DNA from: Desulfuromonadales bacterium
Lineage (GTDB): Bacteria; Desulfobacterota; Desulfuromonadia; Desulfuromonadales; BM103
NCBI GenBank assembly: GCA_030640215.1
Contig: DAOWJU010000103.1
Coordinates: forward strand, 1 to 25,516
DNA: 25,516 bases
Direction of reading: 5' to 3'
Shown: piece after piece, positions 7,859 through 18,472 of the stretch
Position numbering within the stretch: the stretch's first letter is position 1
Layout: each line of letters opens with the position of its first letter
Translations under genes and position numbers: made by a program
The notes under the pieces: generated by a model
Database searches by the model: none
Told to the model about the DNA's origin: nothing
What the model saw: the letters and a program-made list of their open reading frames with translations, nothing else

Positions 7859-8284
7859 GTGATCGAGCTTAATTGGACACTGCTCCTGCAGTTTGTCAAT
7901 TTTATGATTCTGATGGCAGCGCTTAATGCGCTGCTTTTCAAGCCGTTGCGCGCTGCATTGCAGGCTCGCAGGGACACTATACAAGGTTCCAAGGCGAAGG
8001 TGCAGGATCTCGACGAGCAGGTGCAGGCACAAATTGCTCGCTACGAAGCCCAGCTTCAGGAAGCTCGTCTGCAGGGCGGACAAGAGCGCACAGCGTTGCG
8101 CAAGACGGCTCAGGACGAAGAGGCCCGCATCCTTGGTGGCGCCAACAAGAAGTCTGCTGAGAAGTTGCAGACCATTAAGGAGCAGATTCAGGAAGAGGCC
8201 TCTACGGCCCGCCAGGCTCTGCGCTATGAAACCGAGGCGTTAGCCAAAAGTATTGCTGGCAAGGTTCTCGGGAGGGCGGTCTGA
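7859..8284 (+). CDS. atpX: F-type ATP synthase subunit b' (AtpX)
   Basis: The b and b' subunits form the peripheral stalk linking the membrane F0 part to the F1 head. This 141-residue protein has one N-terminal membrane segment (about residues 7-25, LLLQFVNFMILMAALNALL) followed by a long charged coiled coil rich in Gln, Glu, Ala and Lys. That is the layout of b-type subunits. Start is GTG at 7859 with GAGGT (7848-7852) 6 bases upstream. It is the first gene of the atp operon and its stop overlaps the atpF ATG by one base. Two non-identical b-type genes in tandem indicate a b/b' heterodimer, as in cyanobacteria and many deltaproteobacteria. Confidence 0.9.
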   Translation: MIELNWTLLLQFVNFMILMAALNALLFKPLRAALQARRDTIQGSKAKVQDLDEQVQAQIARYEAQLQEARLQGGQERTALRKTAQDEEARILGGANKKSAEKLQTIKEQIQEEASTARQALRYETEALAKSIAGKVLGRAV

Positions 8285-8883
8285 TGACGCAAGATCAAAC
8301 GAACTTTAAATCGATTCTCCTTAAGACTCTGCTGATGGCCGGTCTGGTGTTGGTGCCTGCGGTTGCGCTAGCTTCCGGTGGCGGTGGTCATGCTGACAGT
8401 GGGGTTATTCTCAAAGACTTCCTCTATCGTTGTTTTAGTTTTGCTTTGATGGTTGGTATGCTCGCCTATTTCGTGACCAAGCCGATCCGTAAAGGACTCA
8501 AGGCTCGTAGCGAAGAGATTGAAAAGACTCTTGCTGATGCCCAGGCAGCTAAAGAGGCGGCCGAGGCCAAGCATCGCGAATACAGTGAAAAGCTGGCCAA
8601 GGCAACCGAAGAGATTGTGGTTATTACTGATTCAATCCGTCGTGAAGGTGAGCTGGAACGCGAAAAAATCATGGCTGCCGCCAATGATCTGGCAGCGAAG
8701 ATAGAACAGGAGGCCGACAATAAGGCTTCCAGTGTGGTTGCCAAAGCACGCATCGAATTGCGTGAGGAAGCAGCCAACCTGGCTGTGGAACTTGCAGAAG
8801 ACATGCTTAAAAAGCAGGTTTCTGCTGATGACCAGAAGCGTCTGGTCGATGAATATATGCAGAAAGTGGGAGAACTCCATTGA
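8284..8883 (+). CDS. atpF: F-type ATP synthase subunit b
   Basis: This is the second peripheral-stalk subunit, 199 residues. It has two hydrophobic segments instead of one: residues 12-31 (ILLKTLLMAGLVLVPAVALA), which looks like a cleavable signal peptide followed by SGGGGHADSG, and the usual membrane anchor (about 47-65, CFSFALMVGMLAYFVTK). A long charged coiled coil follows. The ATG overlaps the atpX stop (TGATG), and its own stop overlaps the TTG start of atpH, so the three genes are translationally coupled. The extra N-terminal segment makes it longer than the usual ~160-residue b subunit. Confidence 0.92.
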   Translation: MTQDQTNFKSILLKTLLMAGLVLVPAVALASGGGGHADSGVILKDFLYRCFSFALMVGMLAYFVTKPIRKGLKARSEEIEKTLADAQAAKEAAEAKHREYSEKLAKATEEIVVITDSIRREGELEREKIMAAANDLAAKIEQEADNKASSVVAKARIELREEAANLAVELAEDMLKKQVSADDQKRLVDEYMQKVGELH

Positions 8884-9425
8884 GCGTCAGTGCCCTTACC
8901 AGACGGTATGCCAAGGCGTTGGTTGAACTCGGCGTGGAACAAAAGGCTGTAGATGCCTACGGCGACGAGTTGGCCAAGGTTAAGGAAGTTCTGTCTCAGG
9001 AAGAGCTGTTACGTCAGTTGCTCGACAGCCCTACTCTGGTCTTGGAAAAGAAGGAAGCCATGCTGGCTGATCTCTGCAAGCTGCTTGAGTTGTCGGAAGG
9101 AATGGGCAAGTTTCTTGGCCTGCTCCTGAGCAAAGGGCGGCTCTGTTTCCTGAGTCAGATAGAAGAGAATTATCGACGCCAGGCGGACGAACTGTCCGGT
9201 ATCCTGAGCGCTAAAATTACAGCTGCCACAGAGTTGGATGATGTTCAGCAGCAGGCGATTGCTACCAGTCTTGAGAAACAGACCGGCAAGCAGGTCGCTA
9301 TTACTGTTGAAGTCAATCCCGATCTGATCGGTGGCTTGCAAGCGGAAATTGGCGGTCGTCTCTTTGATGGCAGCGTCAAAACACAACTTAAACGCATCGA
9401 AGAATCCTTGAAGAATCCTTCATAA
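8880..9425 (+). CDS. atpH: F-type ATP synthase subunit delta
   Basis: Delta caps the F1 head and holds the b/b' stalk to it. The 181-residue protein begins SVSALTRRYAKALVELG, the family's N-terminal signature, and ends with the conserved C-terminal region PDLIGGLQAEIGGRLFDGSV. The start is TTG at 8880, supported by GGGAG (8868-8872) at 7 bases and by the match of MSVSALTRRYAKAL to the usual delta N-terminus. No ATG is suitably placed. It overlaps atpF by 4 bases. Confidence 0.94.
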   Translation: MSVSALTRRYAKALVELGVEQKAVDAYGDELAKVKEVLSQEELLRQLLDSPTLVLEKKEAMLADLCKLLELSEGMGKFLGLLLSKGRLCFLSQIEENYRRQADELSGILSAKITAATELDDVQQQAIATSLEKQTGKQVAITVEVNPDLIGGLQAEIGGRLFDGSVKTQLKRIEESLKNPS

Positions 9426-9429
9426 CTAG

Positions 9430-10956
<1,527 letters not shown>

Positions 10957-10982
10957 TCACGCAACGACCGGGTAATAAATAG

Positions 10983-11858
10983 ATGGCAAGTCTAAAAGAC
11001 ATTAAAAAAAGAATAGGCACGGTCAAGAACACCCAGCAGATCACCAAGGCCATGAAGATGGTTTCGGCGGCCAAGCTGCGGCGTGCCCAGGAAGCTGTTG
11101 TTGCAGCCCGTCCCTATGCGGACAAGATGGCTGACGTACTCTCCAGTCTGGCTTTGCGTGAAGACGCCGATAGCCATCCCCTGCTGGCTGAACGTGGCAA
11201 GGGCAAGGCTCTGATTGTGCTGATCACTGGTGATCGTGGTCTCTGTGGTGGCTTCAATGCCAATATCTCTAAGACTGCTGAACGATTTATCCGTGAAAAA
11301 GCAGAAGGTTTTGAGAGCTACGAGCTGTTAATCGTTGGCCGCAAGGGTAATGATTATCTTAAGCGACGCTCTGGTATGGAGATCGCCAAGGTTCATGAAA
11401 ACCTGGTTGGTACTGGTCAAGTGAGCTACCCAACCGGAGCACTGCTTGGTCAGGAAGTTATCGACCTCTACCGCAATGGTGATTACGACTCAGTTTTCCT
11501 GGTTTACAACGCGTTCCAGAGTGCTATGACCCAGATACAGACAGTCACTCAGTTGTTACCGATTGTGCCAAAGGTCGTGGAAGAAGGTGTGCAGGTTTCC
11601 GATTACATCTATGAGCCGAATGCCAATGAGGTTTTAGAGGAAATTCTGCCAAAACATATTGAGGTGCAAATCTTTCGCTCGTTGCTCGAATCAGCAGCCT
11701 CGGAGCACGGCGCCCGGATGACTGCGATGGATAGTGCCAGCAAAAATGCTTCAGAAATGATCGGCAAGCTGACTCTGCAGTACAATCGCGCACGTCAGGC
11801 TGCTATTACCAAGGAACTACTGGAGATCATCTCCGGCTCTGAGTCGCTTAAATCTTAA
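10983..11858 (+). CDS. atpG: F-type ATP synthase subunit gamma
   Basis: Gamma is the central rotating shaft of F1. The 291-residue protein shows the conserved N-terminal helix [20 protein letters not shown] and [16 protein letters not shown], the central [13 protein letters not shown] motif, and the C-terminal helix with [17 protein letters not shown] and [18 protein letters not shown]. All family hallmarks and the expected length are present. The ribosome binding site is weak (GGG about 10 bases upstream). Confidence 0.97.
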   Translation: MASLKDIKKRIGTVKNTQQITKAMKMVSAAKLRRAQEAVVAARPYADKMADVLSSLALREDADSHPLLAERGKGKALIVLITGDRGLCGGFNANISKTAERFIREKAEGFESYELLIVGRKGNDYLKRRSGMEIAKVHENLVGTGQVSYPTGALLGQEVIDLYRNGDYDSVFLVYNAFQSAMTQIQTVTQLLPIVPKVVEEGVQVSDYIYEPNANEVLEEILPKHIEVQIFRSLLESAASEHGARMTAMDSASKNASEMIGKLTLQYNRARQAAITKELLEIISGSESLKS

Positions 11859-13334
<1,476 letters not shown>

Positions 13335-13367
13335 TCAGATAATTCCGGCATAAAGGAATAAACAGGC

Positions 13368-13781
13368 ATGGCAGAAAAGCTTAAATTGGAAATGGTTACA
13401 CCGTATAAACGTGTGTTGTCAGTAGAGGTTGATGAAGTGACCGCTCCTGGCACAGTCGGCGAGTTCGGTGTGCTTCCCGACCATAGTTCATTGCTGACCA
13501 CACTTAAGGTCGGTGAACTGACCTATAAGCAGGGTAACGAGACGTTTCACGTTGCTGTGAACTGGGGTTATGTGGAAGTTGAAGACAACGTCATCACTGT
13601 GCTAGTTGAGACCGCCGAACCAGCTGACCAGATCGACGTGGAACGGGCCAAAGCAGCCCTTGTTCGTGCTGAAGAGGCCCTTACCAAACTCACCAGCGAA
13701 GACAAGAACTTCAAGATTATGGAAGCTGCTCTCGAGCGTGCCCTGATTCGTGTCCAAGTGGCGGGCAAGACGCTCCACTGA
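13368..13781 (+). CDS. atpC: F-type ATP synthase subunit epsilon
   Basis: Epsilon sits on the gamma shaft and modulates ATPase activity. The 137-residue protein has the N-terminal beta-sandwich (LEMVTPYKRVLSVEVDEVTA, followed by PGTVGEFGVLPDHSSLLTTL and VNWGYVEVEDNVITVLVETAE) and a C-terminal helical hairpin (about residues 88-135). ATG 13368 has AAAGGA 10 bases upstream. It is the last gene of the operon, and a strong terminator follows 48 bases later. Genes for membrane subunits a and c (atpB, atpE) are not in this window. Confidence 0.96.
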   Translation: MAEKLKLEMVTPYKRVLSVEVDEVTAPGTVGEFGVLPDHSSLLTTLKVGELTYKQGNETFHVAVNWGYVEVEDNVITVLVETAEPADQIDVERAKAALVRAEEALTKLTSEDKNFKIMEAALERALIRVQVAGKTLH

Positions 13782-13828
13782 TTCGCGCTAAATAGAGAAT
13801 AATCTCATTGTTAAATAGAGAAAAATCT

Positions 13829-13859
13829 AAAGGGCGGCTCATATGAGTCGCCCTTTTTT
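13829..13859 (+). terminator. Intrinsic terminator of the atp operon
   Basis: AAAGGGCGGCTCAT (13829-13842) pairs with ATGAGTCGCCCTTT (13843-13856) with one G-U pair, followed by TTTTTTA. On the other strand the same stem is followed, after AGA, by TTTTTC, so it may also stop the convergent minus-strand operon. Confidence 0.92.
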
Positions 13860-14008
13860 AGTTGGTTTTCGTCCGGAAACGGCCCTTTTCCGCAATCTCT
13901 GCGTCAATCTGCACATTTGATTGTGCGGCGTAAAGTGCTACGCCTCCGCTCAAATGCTTGATTTCCTTGACCTTGCGAAAAATTGCTCGCTTCCAAATCG
14001 AAAACTAG
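13860..14008. repeat. Structured non-coding element, possibly a dispersed repeat
   Basis: The 149 bases between the atp terminator and the convergent sugar isomerase gene contain two directly abutting hairpins: GCACA-TTTGAT-TGTGC (13911-13926) and GGCGTA-AAGTGC-TACGCC (13927-13944). A shorter TCAA-ATGC-TTGA follows. No gene with a start and ribosome binding site fits. A roughly 45-codon stretch is open on the minus strand but lacks a plausible start. The compact folding suggests an intergenic repeat or small RNA. I found no second copy in the window. Confidence 0.4.
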
Positions 14009-14782
14009 TTAACGGAGTAACTCTTCTACTTGATGTAAAGAACGCTTCAAGTGCTCTTCACTGTGTGCCTCAAGAGTTATGCTGGGTAGAGTCGAGAGCT
14101 TGCGTAGTTTGTATTGTAGCGGGGTGAAATCAATCGTGCCGTCACCAACCGGCAGGTGCTCATCAGCACGTCCGTGGTTATCGTGCAGGTGCAGATGAAA
14201 AAGAGCGGGACTGATCGTCTCCAGCCACTCTGCCATCGGTTGTTTACCAAAGAGTTGCCAGTGACCAATATCAAAGCAATGGCCGAACCATTGCGAGTCA
14301 ATTCCTGCCACCAGCTGCACCAGCGTAGCCGGTGTTTCCTCATAGATGTTTTCAATTGCCAGACGACAATCACAAGCTGCCGCTTGTTCTAAAAGCGGTG
14401 GAAAGAATTCCTTGGCCAGAGCCAGCCAGGCCTGGTCGAGGTTCGGGTAGCGCCATTTATCAAAACCTGGATGAATTACCATCAGGTGGGCATTGAGATG
14501 AGCTGCAGCAGACAAAGCCTGACTAAGGCGTTGATAAGTCACCTGGCGGATCAGGGGGTCGAGTGCTCCAGGGTTGAGATCGAAAAAGGGTGCGTGCAGT
14601 GTTGGTCTGACTTGGGCTGTTGCCAGTTTTTGTGCAACATGGTCCAGTAGCTCTTGGTCCAGAGTGTCGAATTCGGGCCCCTTGATGGCAATTTCCGGGG
14701 CCAGGCCGAGGTCAAGGACTCGCTCCAGATAGTCATTAATCTGTGCCCACGGGATGTGCCCTCCCAAGCGAATCAGTTTCAC
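14009..14782 (-). CDS. TIM-barrel sugar phosphate isomerase/epimerase (AP endonuclease 2-like) family protein
   Basis: A 257-residue cytoplasmic protein of the xylose isomerase-like TIM-barrel family. The substrate cannot be told from sequence. Probable divalent-metal ligands are visible in the expected order at strand ends: LHAPF, VIHPGFDKW, the glutamate of AIENIYEE, FDIGHW, HLHDNHG and the glutamate of TLEAHSE. The start is GTG at 14782, overlapping the stop of the upstream channel gene (GTGA). It is therefore the second gene of a two-gene operon, translated by coupling. Alternative readings are endonuclease IV-like or a hydroxypyruvate isomerase-like enzyme; endonuclease IV itself is less likely because of length and motif spacing. 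Confidence 0.8.
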   Translation of the reverse strand: MKLIRLGGHIPWAQINDYLERVLDLGLAPEIAIKGPEFDTLDQELLDHVAQKLATAQVRPTLHAPFFDLNPGALDPLIRQVTYQRLSQALSAAAHLNAHLMVIHPGFDKWRYPNLDQAWLALAKEFFPPLLEQAAACDCRLAIENIYEETPATLVQLVAGIDSQWFGHCFDIGHWQLFGKQPMAEWLETISPALFHLHLHDNHGRADEHLPVGDGTIDFTPLQYKLRKLSTLPSITLEAHSEEHLKRSLHQVEELLR

Positions 14783-15786
14783 TGCTGATGTCCTGCGGCG
14801 AGTTTTTCCAGCTGGCTGATTGCTGGTTGCTCACCAAGTGTAATCAGGATTGAGTTGGCCTCGATGACCTTGTTGGGGGATGGATTGAAAAGCATGTGGC
14901 CGTCAACCTGCTTGATACCGACGATAATAATTCCCATGTTCTGTTTGATACCTGAATCAATAAGCGTCTTGCCAGCCAACGCAGAATTGGCGGAGATAGT
15001 GATCTCCTCGATTTGCAGATCAAGGTTCTCACTTGCCGTAGCGATTTCAATGAAATCAACCACCGATGGACGCAGGATCGCCTGAGCCATACGATTGGCG
15101 CCTATGGTATAGGGAGAAATGACCTTGCTGGCACCAGCCCGCATCAGCTTTTTTTCGGAGCCCTCTTCACCGGCTCTGGCCAGGATAAAAAGATTGGGAT
15201 TGAGACCGCGAGCGGTCAGAGTGATGTAAACGTTATCAGTGTCGGAAGTTACAGCCGTAATCAGCCCCTTGGCATGAGCAACCCCTGCCGCCAGCAGAAC
15301 TTCATCATCCGTCGCATCGCCTTCAACATAGATAAAACCTTCCCGGTTAAGGCGATCAAGATGGTGAGGGTCTTTCTCAACAACCACGAAAGGTATCGGT
15401 TTCGCGTGAAGTTCGCGACAGATCCGATGGCCGATACGTCCAAAACCACAGATGATGTAATGATCTTTGAGTTTGCTGATGCGACTTTCCAATTTCTTTC
15501 TCCCAAGGATTGTGCGCAGCTGACCTTCCATCGTGAACTGGAGCAAACAGCTGAGGGTATAGGCAATCATGCCGGTACCGCTGATAATCAGGACAATCGT
15601 GAATAATTTACCTTCCGGGGACAGAGGTTGTACTTCCTTAAAGCCAACCGTGGCCAAAGTGATGACAGTCATGTAGAGAGCGTCGAACGCTTGCCAGCCC
15701 TCAATCATGCTATAGCCAATGGTGCCGATGGTAATGATTAAAACCAGCGAGGCAACAGAAATACGTAGATGGCGAACGGGATCCAT
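14779..15786 (-). CDS. Two-TM potassium channel-like protein with RCK (TrkA-N/TrkA-C) domain
   Basis: A 335-residue inner-membrane protein built like MthK-type channels. TM1 is at about residues 8-26, a pore loop at 33-51, TM2 at about 61-82, then a cytoplasmic RCK_N Rossmann domain (HYIICGFGRIGHRICREL, glycines at 114, 116 and 119; VVEKD; GDATDDEVL), and a TrkA_C domain (about 255-330). The pore filter reads TVGFKE (46-51) instead of the canonical TVGYGD. The ATG has AAGGA 7 bases upstream. It is transcribed divergently from gntR and co-transcribed with the sugar isomerase-like gene. Potassium selectivity is inferred from architecture only. Confidence 0.88.
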   Translation of the reverse strand: MDPVRHLRISVASLVLIITIGTIGYSMIEGWQAFDALYMTVITLATVGFKEVQPLSPEGKLFTIVLIISGTGMIAYTLSCLLQFTMEGQLRTILGRKKLESRISKLKDHYIICGFGRIGHRICRELHAKPIPFVVVEKDPHHLDRLNREGFIYVEGDATDDEVLLAAGVAHAKGLITAVTSDTDNVYITLTARGLNPNLFILARAGEEGSEKKLMRAGASKVISPYTIGANRMAQAILRPSVVDFIEIATASENLDLQIEEITISANSALAGKTLIDSGIKQNMGIIIVGIKQVDGHMLFNPSPNKVIEANSILITLGEQPAISQLEKLAAGHQQ

Positions 15787-15813
15787 GAAATATCCTTTTA
15801 TAGAACTAAAGCG

Positions 15814-15842
15814 ATGATAGTCAGGGATTGCTTAAAAGGCAA
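15814..15842 (-). promoter_or_regulatory. Promoter of the channel/TIM-barrel operon
   Basis: On the minus strand, -35 TTGCCT (15842-15837), a 17-bp spacer and -10 TATCAT (15819-15814) lie about 28 bases before the start codon. The operator of the divergent gntR gene (15892-15910) is some 50 bases further upstream and does not overlap it. Confidence 0.6.
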
Positions 15843-15882
15843 GCAGTTAAGTGGTTTAGCCTGGCTTTACGATTAAAAAGTC

Positions 15883-15910
15883 TTGACTTTCATTGTATAC
15901 TGTATACAAT
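15883..15910 (+). promoter_or_regulatory. Promoter of the gntR gene
   Basis: -35 TTGACT (15883-15888), 16-bp spacer and -10 TACAAT (15905-15910). The spacer and -10 are occupied by the 19-bp palindrome, so a bound repressor would block RNA polymerase. Confidence 0.72.
15892..15910. promoter_or_regulatory. 19-bp palindromic operator, likely GntR autoregulatory site
   Basis: ATTGTATACTGTATACAAT is a perfect odd palindrome centred on 15901. It overlaps the gntR spacer and -10 box. Short GT...AC palindromes of this type are typical for GntR-family regulators. The core recurs in the atp leader at 7803-7815. Confidence 0.75.
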
Positions 15911-15928
15911 TTAGTGAAGCCTATAAAA

Positions 15929-15933
15929 CGGAG
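15929..15933 (+). promoter_or_regulatory. Ribosome binding site deciding the gntR start
   Basis: CGGAG lies 7 bases before GTG 15941. The in-frame TTG at 15893 and GTG at 15914 fall inside or beside the promoter and have no such site. Confidence 0.65.
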
Positions 15934-15940
15934 TTTCGTT

Positions 15941-16651
15941 GTGCGCAGAAAACAAATTGAAAGACATCAAACCTTACGTGAGAAAATCCTCGAAACGATC
16001 AGGGACGCTATCCTGAAAGGTTCTTTGAAACCTGGTGAACGTGTCTCGGAACCGGATCTGGCGGAACGATTCGGTATCAGCAGAACGCCGATCCGGGAGG
16101 CTTTCCGGCAACTGGAGTCGGAAGGTTATCTGGAAGTGGTACCGCGCAAGGGCGCTGTTGTCGCTTCATTGTCTGAGCGGGATATTGAGGAATTTTATGC
16201 GATCAAGATCATTCTCGAAGGTTTTGCCGCAAGGATTGCTGCGGAAAAATTGACCGAGAAAGAGATAGAGCGTCTTGAATCGATCAATACACGCCTGCAC
16301 AAGATTGCCGAAGAAGGCGACGTGAAGACCTTCTTCCGTGTTCACAATGAATTTCACGAGGTTTTCATCAAGGCCGCCGGCAACGACAAGCTCTCCGAAA
16401 TGATCAATCAGCTGGTCATGAAGTTCAAGCGCCTGCGCCTGGCATCGCTTTCCCAGCCTGGCCGGATGGTTGTTTCAATAGAAGATCATCACGATATGAT
16501 TCAGGCGTTTAAGGACCATGATGGCAATCGGGCCGACAACCTGGTACGGCATGCGGCAACCATCGGTGCCGATGTGCTGATCCAGAGCATGAATCAGGCA
16601 GAAGGTGCTGCAGGCAAGGATGTCTCCAAGTTGAAGTCGGTTGCGACGTAA
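15941..16651 (+). CDS. GntR-family transcriptional regulator, FCD (FadR C-terminal domain) subfamily
   Basis: A 236-residue regulator. The N-terminal winged helix (about 10-72) contains GSLKPGERVSEPDLAERFGI followed by SRTPIREAFRQLESEGYLE. The C-terminal all-helical FCD ligand domain (about 80-215) carries histidines typical of the metal-binding form: HNEFH (135-139), HH (183-184) and His204. FCD regulators usually sense small organic acids or other carboxylates; the ligand here is unknown. The start is taken as GTG 15941. The gene has its own promoter overlapped by a palindrome, which implies autoregulation, and its own terminator, so it is a single-gene unit. It is divergent from the channel operon. 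Confidence 0.92.
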   Translation: MRRKQIERHQTLREKILETIRDAILKGSLKPGERVSEPDLAERFGISRTPIREAFRQLESEGYLEVVPRKGAVVASLSERDIEEFYAIKIILEGFAARIAAEKLTEKEIERLESINTRLHKIAEEGDVKTFFRVHNEFHEVFIKAAGNDKLSEMINQLVMKFKRLRLASLSQPGRMVVSIEDHHDMIQAFKDHDGNRADNLVRHAATIGADVLIQSMNQAEGAAGKDVSKLKSVAT

Positions 16652-16684
16652 TGGAATAGAGCAGGTTCATGCTAGTGAATGGTA

Positions 16685-16720
16685 CAAGGCCCGTCCAGTT
16701 GGACGGGCCTTGTTTGTTTT
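16685..16720 (+). terminator. Intrinsic terminator of gntR
   Basis: CAAGGCCCGTCCA (16685-16697) and TGGACGGGCCTTG (16700-16712) form a 13-bp perfect stem, followed by TTTGTTTT. It lies 34 bases after the gntR stop. Confidence 0.93.
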
Positions 16721-16750
16721 GTAGCCAAAAAGGCAGGTGACACCACTGCT

Positions 16751-17539
16751 TTAAGTGCGCAAGCGATGACTGCGCGTAATCAGAGTGGCGGCCCAGAGGA
16801 AAAGGATCAAAGCCATTACGGTGACAACCGTGAAAGAGACGATAAATGGGAGGTCGCCAACCCCGAGCAATGCATAGCGGAAGCCATCGATCAGGTAGAA
16901 GAGCGGGTTGAGGTGCGACAGTTTGGCCCAGAGTGGCGGCAGGATGGAGATCGGATAGAAAACTCCACCAAGGTAGATCAACGGCAGAATGATAAAGTTG
17001 GTATACATCGATAGTGCATCAAAATTGTCAGCGTGAATAGCAGCGATAATCCCGAATTGGGCGAAAAGGAAGCTGGCCAGGCAGGCCATACCAAGTGCGG
17101 CCAGTGGATGCGCCCAGGGCAGTGTGGCAAAGAGACAGGAAATCAGCCAGACCACCATGCCGACTGCCAGGCCGCGCAACATGGCGGCCAGGGTGTAGGC
17201 CATAATGAACTGGGACGGAGTCACCGGGGTGACCAGCAGATCGACAATATTGCCGAGATAGCGCGACATGAAGAGTGATGAGGCGACATTGGCAAAGGAG
17301 TTGTTGATGACTCCCATCAGGATCAAACCCGGGATCACAAACTGGGCGTAGCTGAAACCTTCGAGGACGCTGATGCGCTCGCCGAGAGTGGCTCCAAAAA
17401 TAAAGAGGTAAAGAGAAGCGGTAATCACTGGCGTCACAAGAGTTTGTGATGCGACCCTTAAAAAGCGGCGAACTTCCTTCTGCAGCAGCGTATAGAAGGG
17501 CAACCAGCTGGTAAATGGGGGCTCTTGGTGCTGATTCAT
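16751..17539 (-). CDS. yadH: ABC-2 type transporter permease, YadH-like
   Basis: A 262-residue integral membrane protein with about six hydrophobic segments. Blocks resemble the YadH/NodJ permease group: TLVTPVITASLYLFIFGATL, FSYAQFVIPGLILMGVI, YLGGVFYPISILPP and LSHLNPLFYLIDGFRYALLG. It pairs with the ATPase encoded immediately upstream (the genes overlap by 4 bases, ATGA) to form an ABC exporter. The substrate is unknown for this family in most species. Length is typical. Confidence 0.9.
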   Translation of the reverse strand: MNQHQEPPFTSWLPFYTLLQKEVRRFLRVASQTLVTPVITASLYLFIFGATLGERISVLEGFSYAQFVIPGLILMGVINNSFANVASSLFMSRYLGNIVDLLVTPVTPSQFIMAYTLAAMLRGLAVGMVVWLISCLFATLPWAHPLAALGMACLASFLFAQFGIIAAIHADNFDALSMYTNFIILPLIYLGGVFYPISILPPLWAKLSHLNPLFYLIDGFRYALLGVGDLPFIVSFTVVTVMALILFLWAATLITRSHRLRT

Positions 17540-18462
17540 GTCTCCACCTTGCCAGCCTTGGTCATCTGCAGAAAGATCTCTTCGAGGCCGGCTTTTCTGG
17601 TTTCAATGTCAGCGATCGGCAGTCCGGCGTCACAGAGGTGCCTGAGCAGGTCGCCAGTCGGTTGGTTGGCTGACATTGTCAGTTGCAGGGTGGTGCCAGC
17701 GTCATCAAGCACCGCGTCCTGGCAGCAGAGATCTTCAGGCAACTGCTTAATGGGGGTTTGCAGGTGAACCAGAATACTCCGGGTGCCAAGTTCTTTCAGC
17801 AACGTTGCTGTTGCTTCGAGAGCAATCAGCTTGCCGTGGTTCATGATGGCGATGCGGTCACACATCTGTTCGGCTTCTTCCAGGTAATGGGTCGTAAGCA
17901 GGATGGTGGTCCCCTGCTGGTTGATCTCACGAACAAAATCCCAGAGAGTGTGACGCAGTTCCACATCAACACCGGCTGTCGGTTCATCGAGAATCAAAAG
18001 TTGCGGCTTGTGAATCAACGCCTTGGCAATCATGAAACGGCGCTTCATGCCACCGGATAATTTGATCATGACCTTGTGCAGATGCGGTTTCAAACCAAGT
18101 CGGTCTATCAAGCGTTGTCGCCAGGCTGAATCATCACGAACCCCGTAGTAGCCGGCGTGAAAACGTAAGGCCTGGTCAATCGTGAAGAAGTTATCGATGA
18201 CGATTTCCTGATGCATGACGCCGACCATGCGTCGGGTGGTGCGAGAGTCACTCTGATTGTCGAAGCCGAAAACTTCGATGGTACCGCTGCCGATGCGAGA
18301 GACGCCGCCGATCATATTGATCGCCGTGCTCTTACCGGCACCATTGGGACCGAGCAGGCCGAAGATTTCTCCCGGTTCAATCGTAAAAGAGATATCGTTG
18401 ACAGCCAGTGAGCCGTCGTACTCTTTGGATAGGTTCTTTATGGCAAGTGCTGGAATTGACAT
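17536..18462 (-). CDS. yadG: ABC transporter ATP-binding protein, YadG-like
   Basis: A 308-residue ATPase subunit of an ABC-2 exporter. Motifs in order are Walker A GPNGAGKST (38-46), the Q-loop in MHQE, signature LSGGMKRR (135-142), Walker B LLILDEPTAGVD (155-166) and the H-loop in TTHYLEEAEQM. A C-terminal extension of about 90 residues is typical of this subfamily. The protein starts only about 7 residues before the first strand of the ATPase fold, so the ATG at 18462 is probably correct although no Shine-Dalgarno sequence precedes it. The promoter position suggests a nearly leaderless mRNA. Confidence 0.93.
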   Translation of the reverse strand: MSIPALAIKNLSKEYDGSLAVNDISFTIEPGEIFGLLGPNGAGKSTAINMIGGVSRIGSGTIEVFGFDNQSDSRTTRRMVGVMHQEIVIDNFFTIDQALRFHAGYYGVRDDSAWRQRLIDRLGLKPHLHKVMIKLSGGMKRRFMIAKALIHKPQLLILDEPTAGVDVELRHTLWDFVREINQQGTTILLTTHYLEEAEQMCDRIAIMNHGKLIALEATATLLKELGTRSILVHLQTPIKQLPEDLCCQDAVLDDAGTTLQLTMSANQPTGDLLRHLCDAGLPIADIETRKAGLEEIFLQMTKAGKVET

Positions 18463-18472
18463 GGTGTTTCAA

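Noticed and set aside
13921..14127. 68-codon plus-strand frame across the structured element and the end of the isomerase gene
   Set aside because: No ribosome binding site, a Cys-rich unlikely composition, and it runs antisense to a real gene.
15013..15606. 197-codon open frame antisense to the channel gene
   Set aside because: It lies wholly opposite a well-supported gene, has no ribosome binding site and no recognisable protein features.
15893..15940. Longer gntR reading frame from TTG 15893 or GTG 15914
   Set aside because: These codons lie within the promoter/operator or at the expected transcription start. GTG 15941 has a ribosome binding site.
17001..17006. Single GTATAC hexamers at 17001-17006 and 24743-24748 as further GntR sites
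   Set aside because: Only one half of the GTATAC-N-GTATAC core is present and both lie inside coding sequence.
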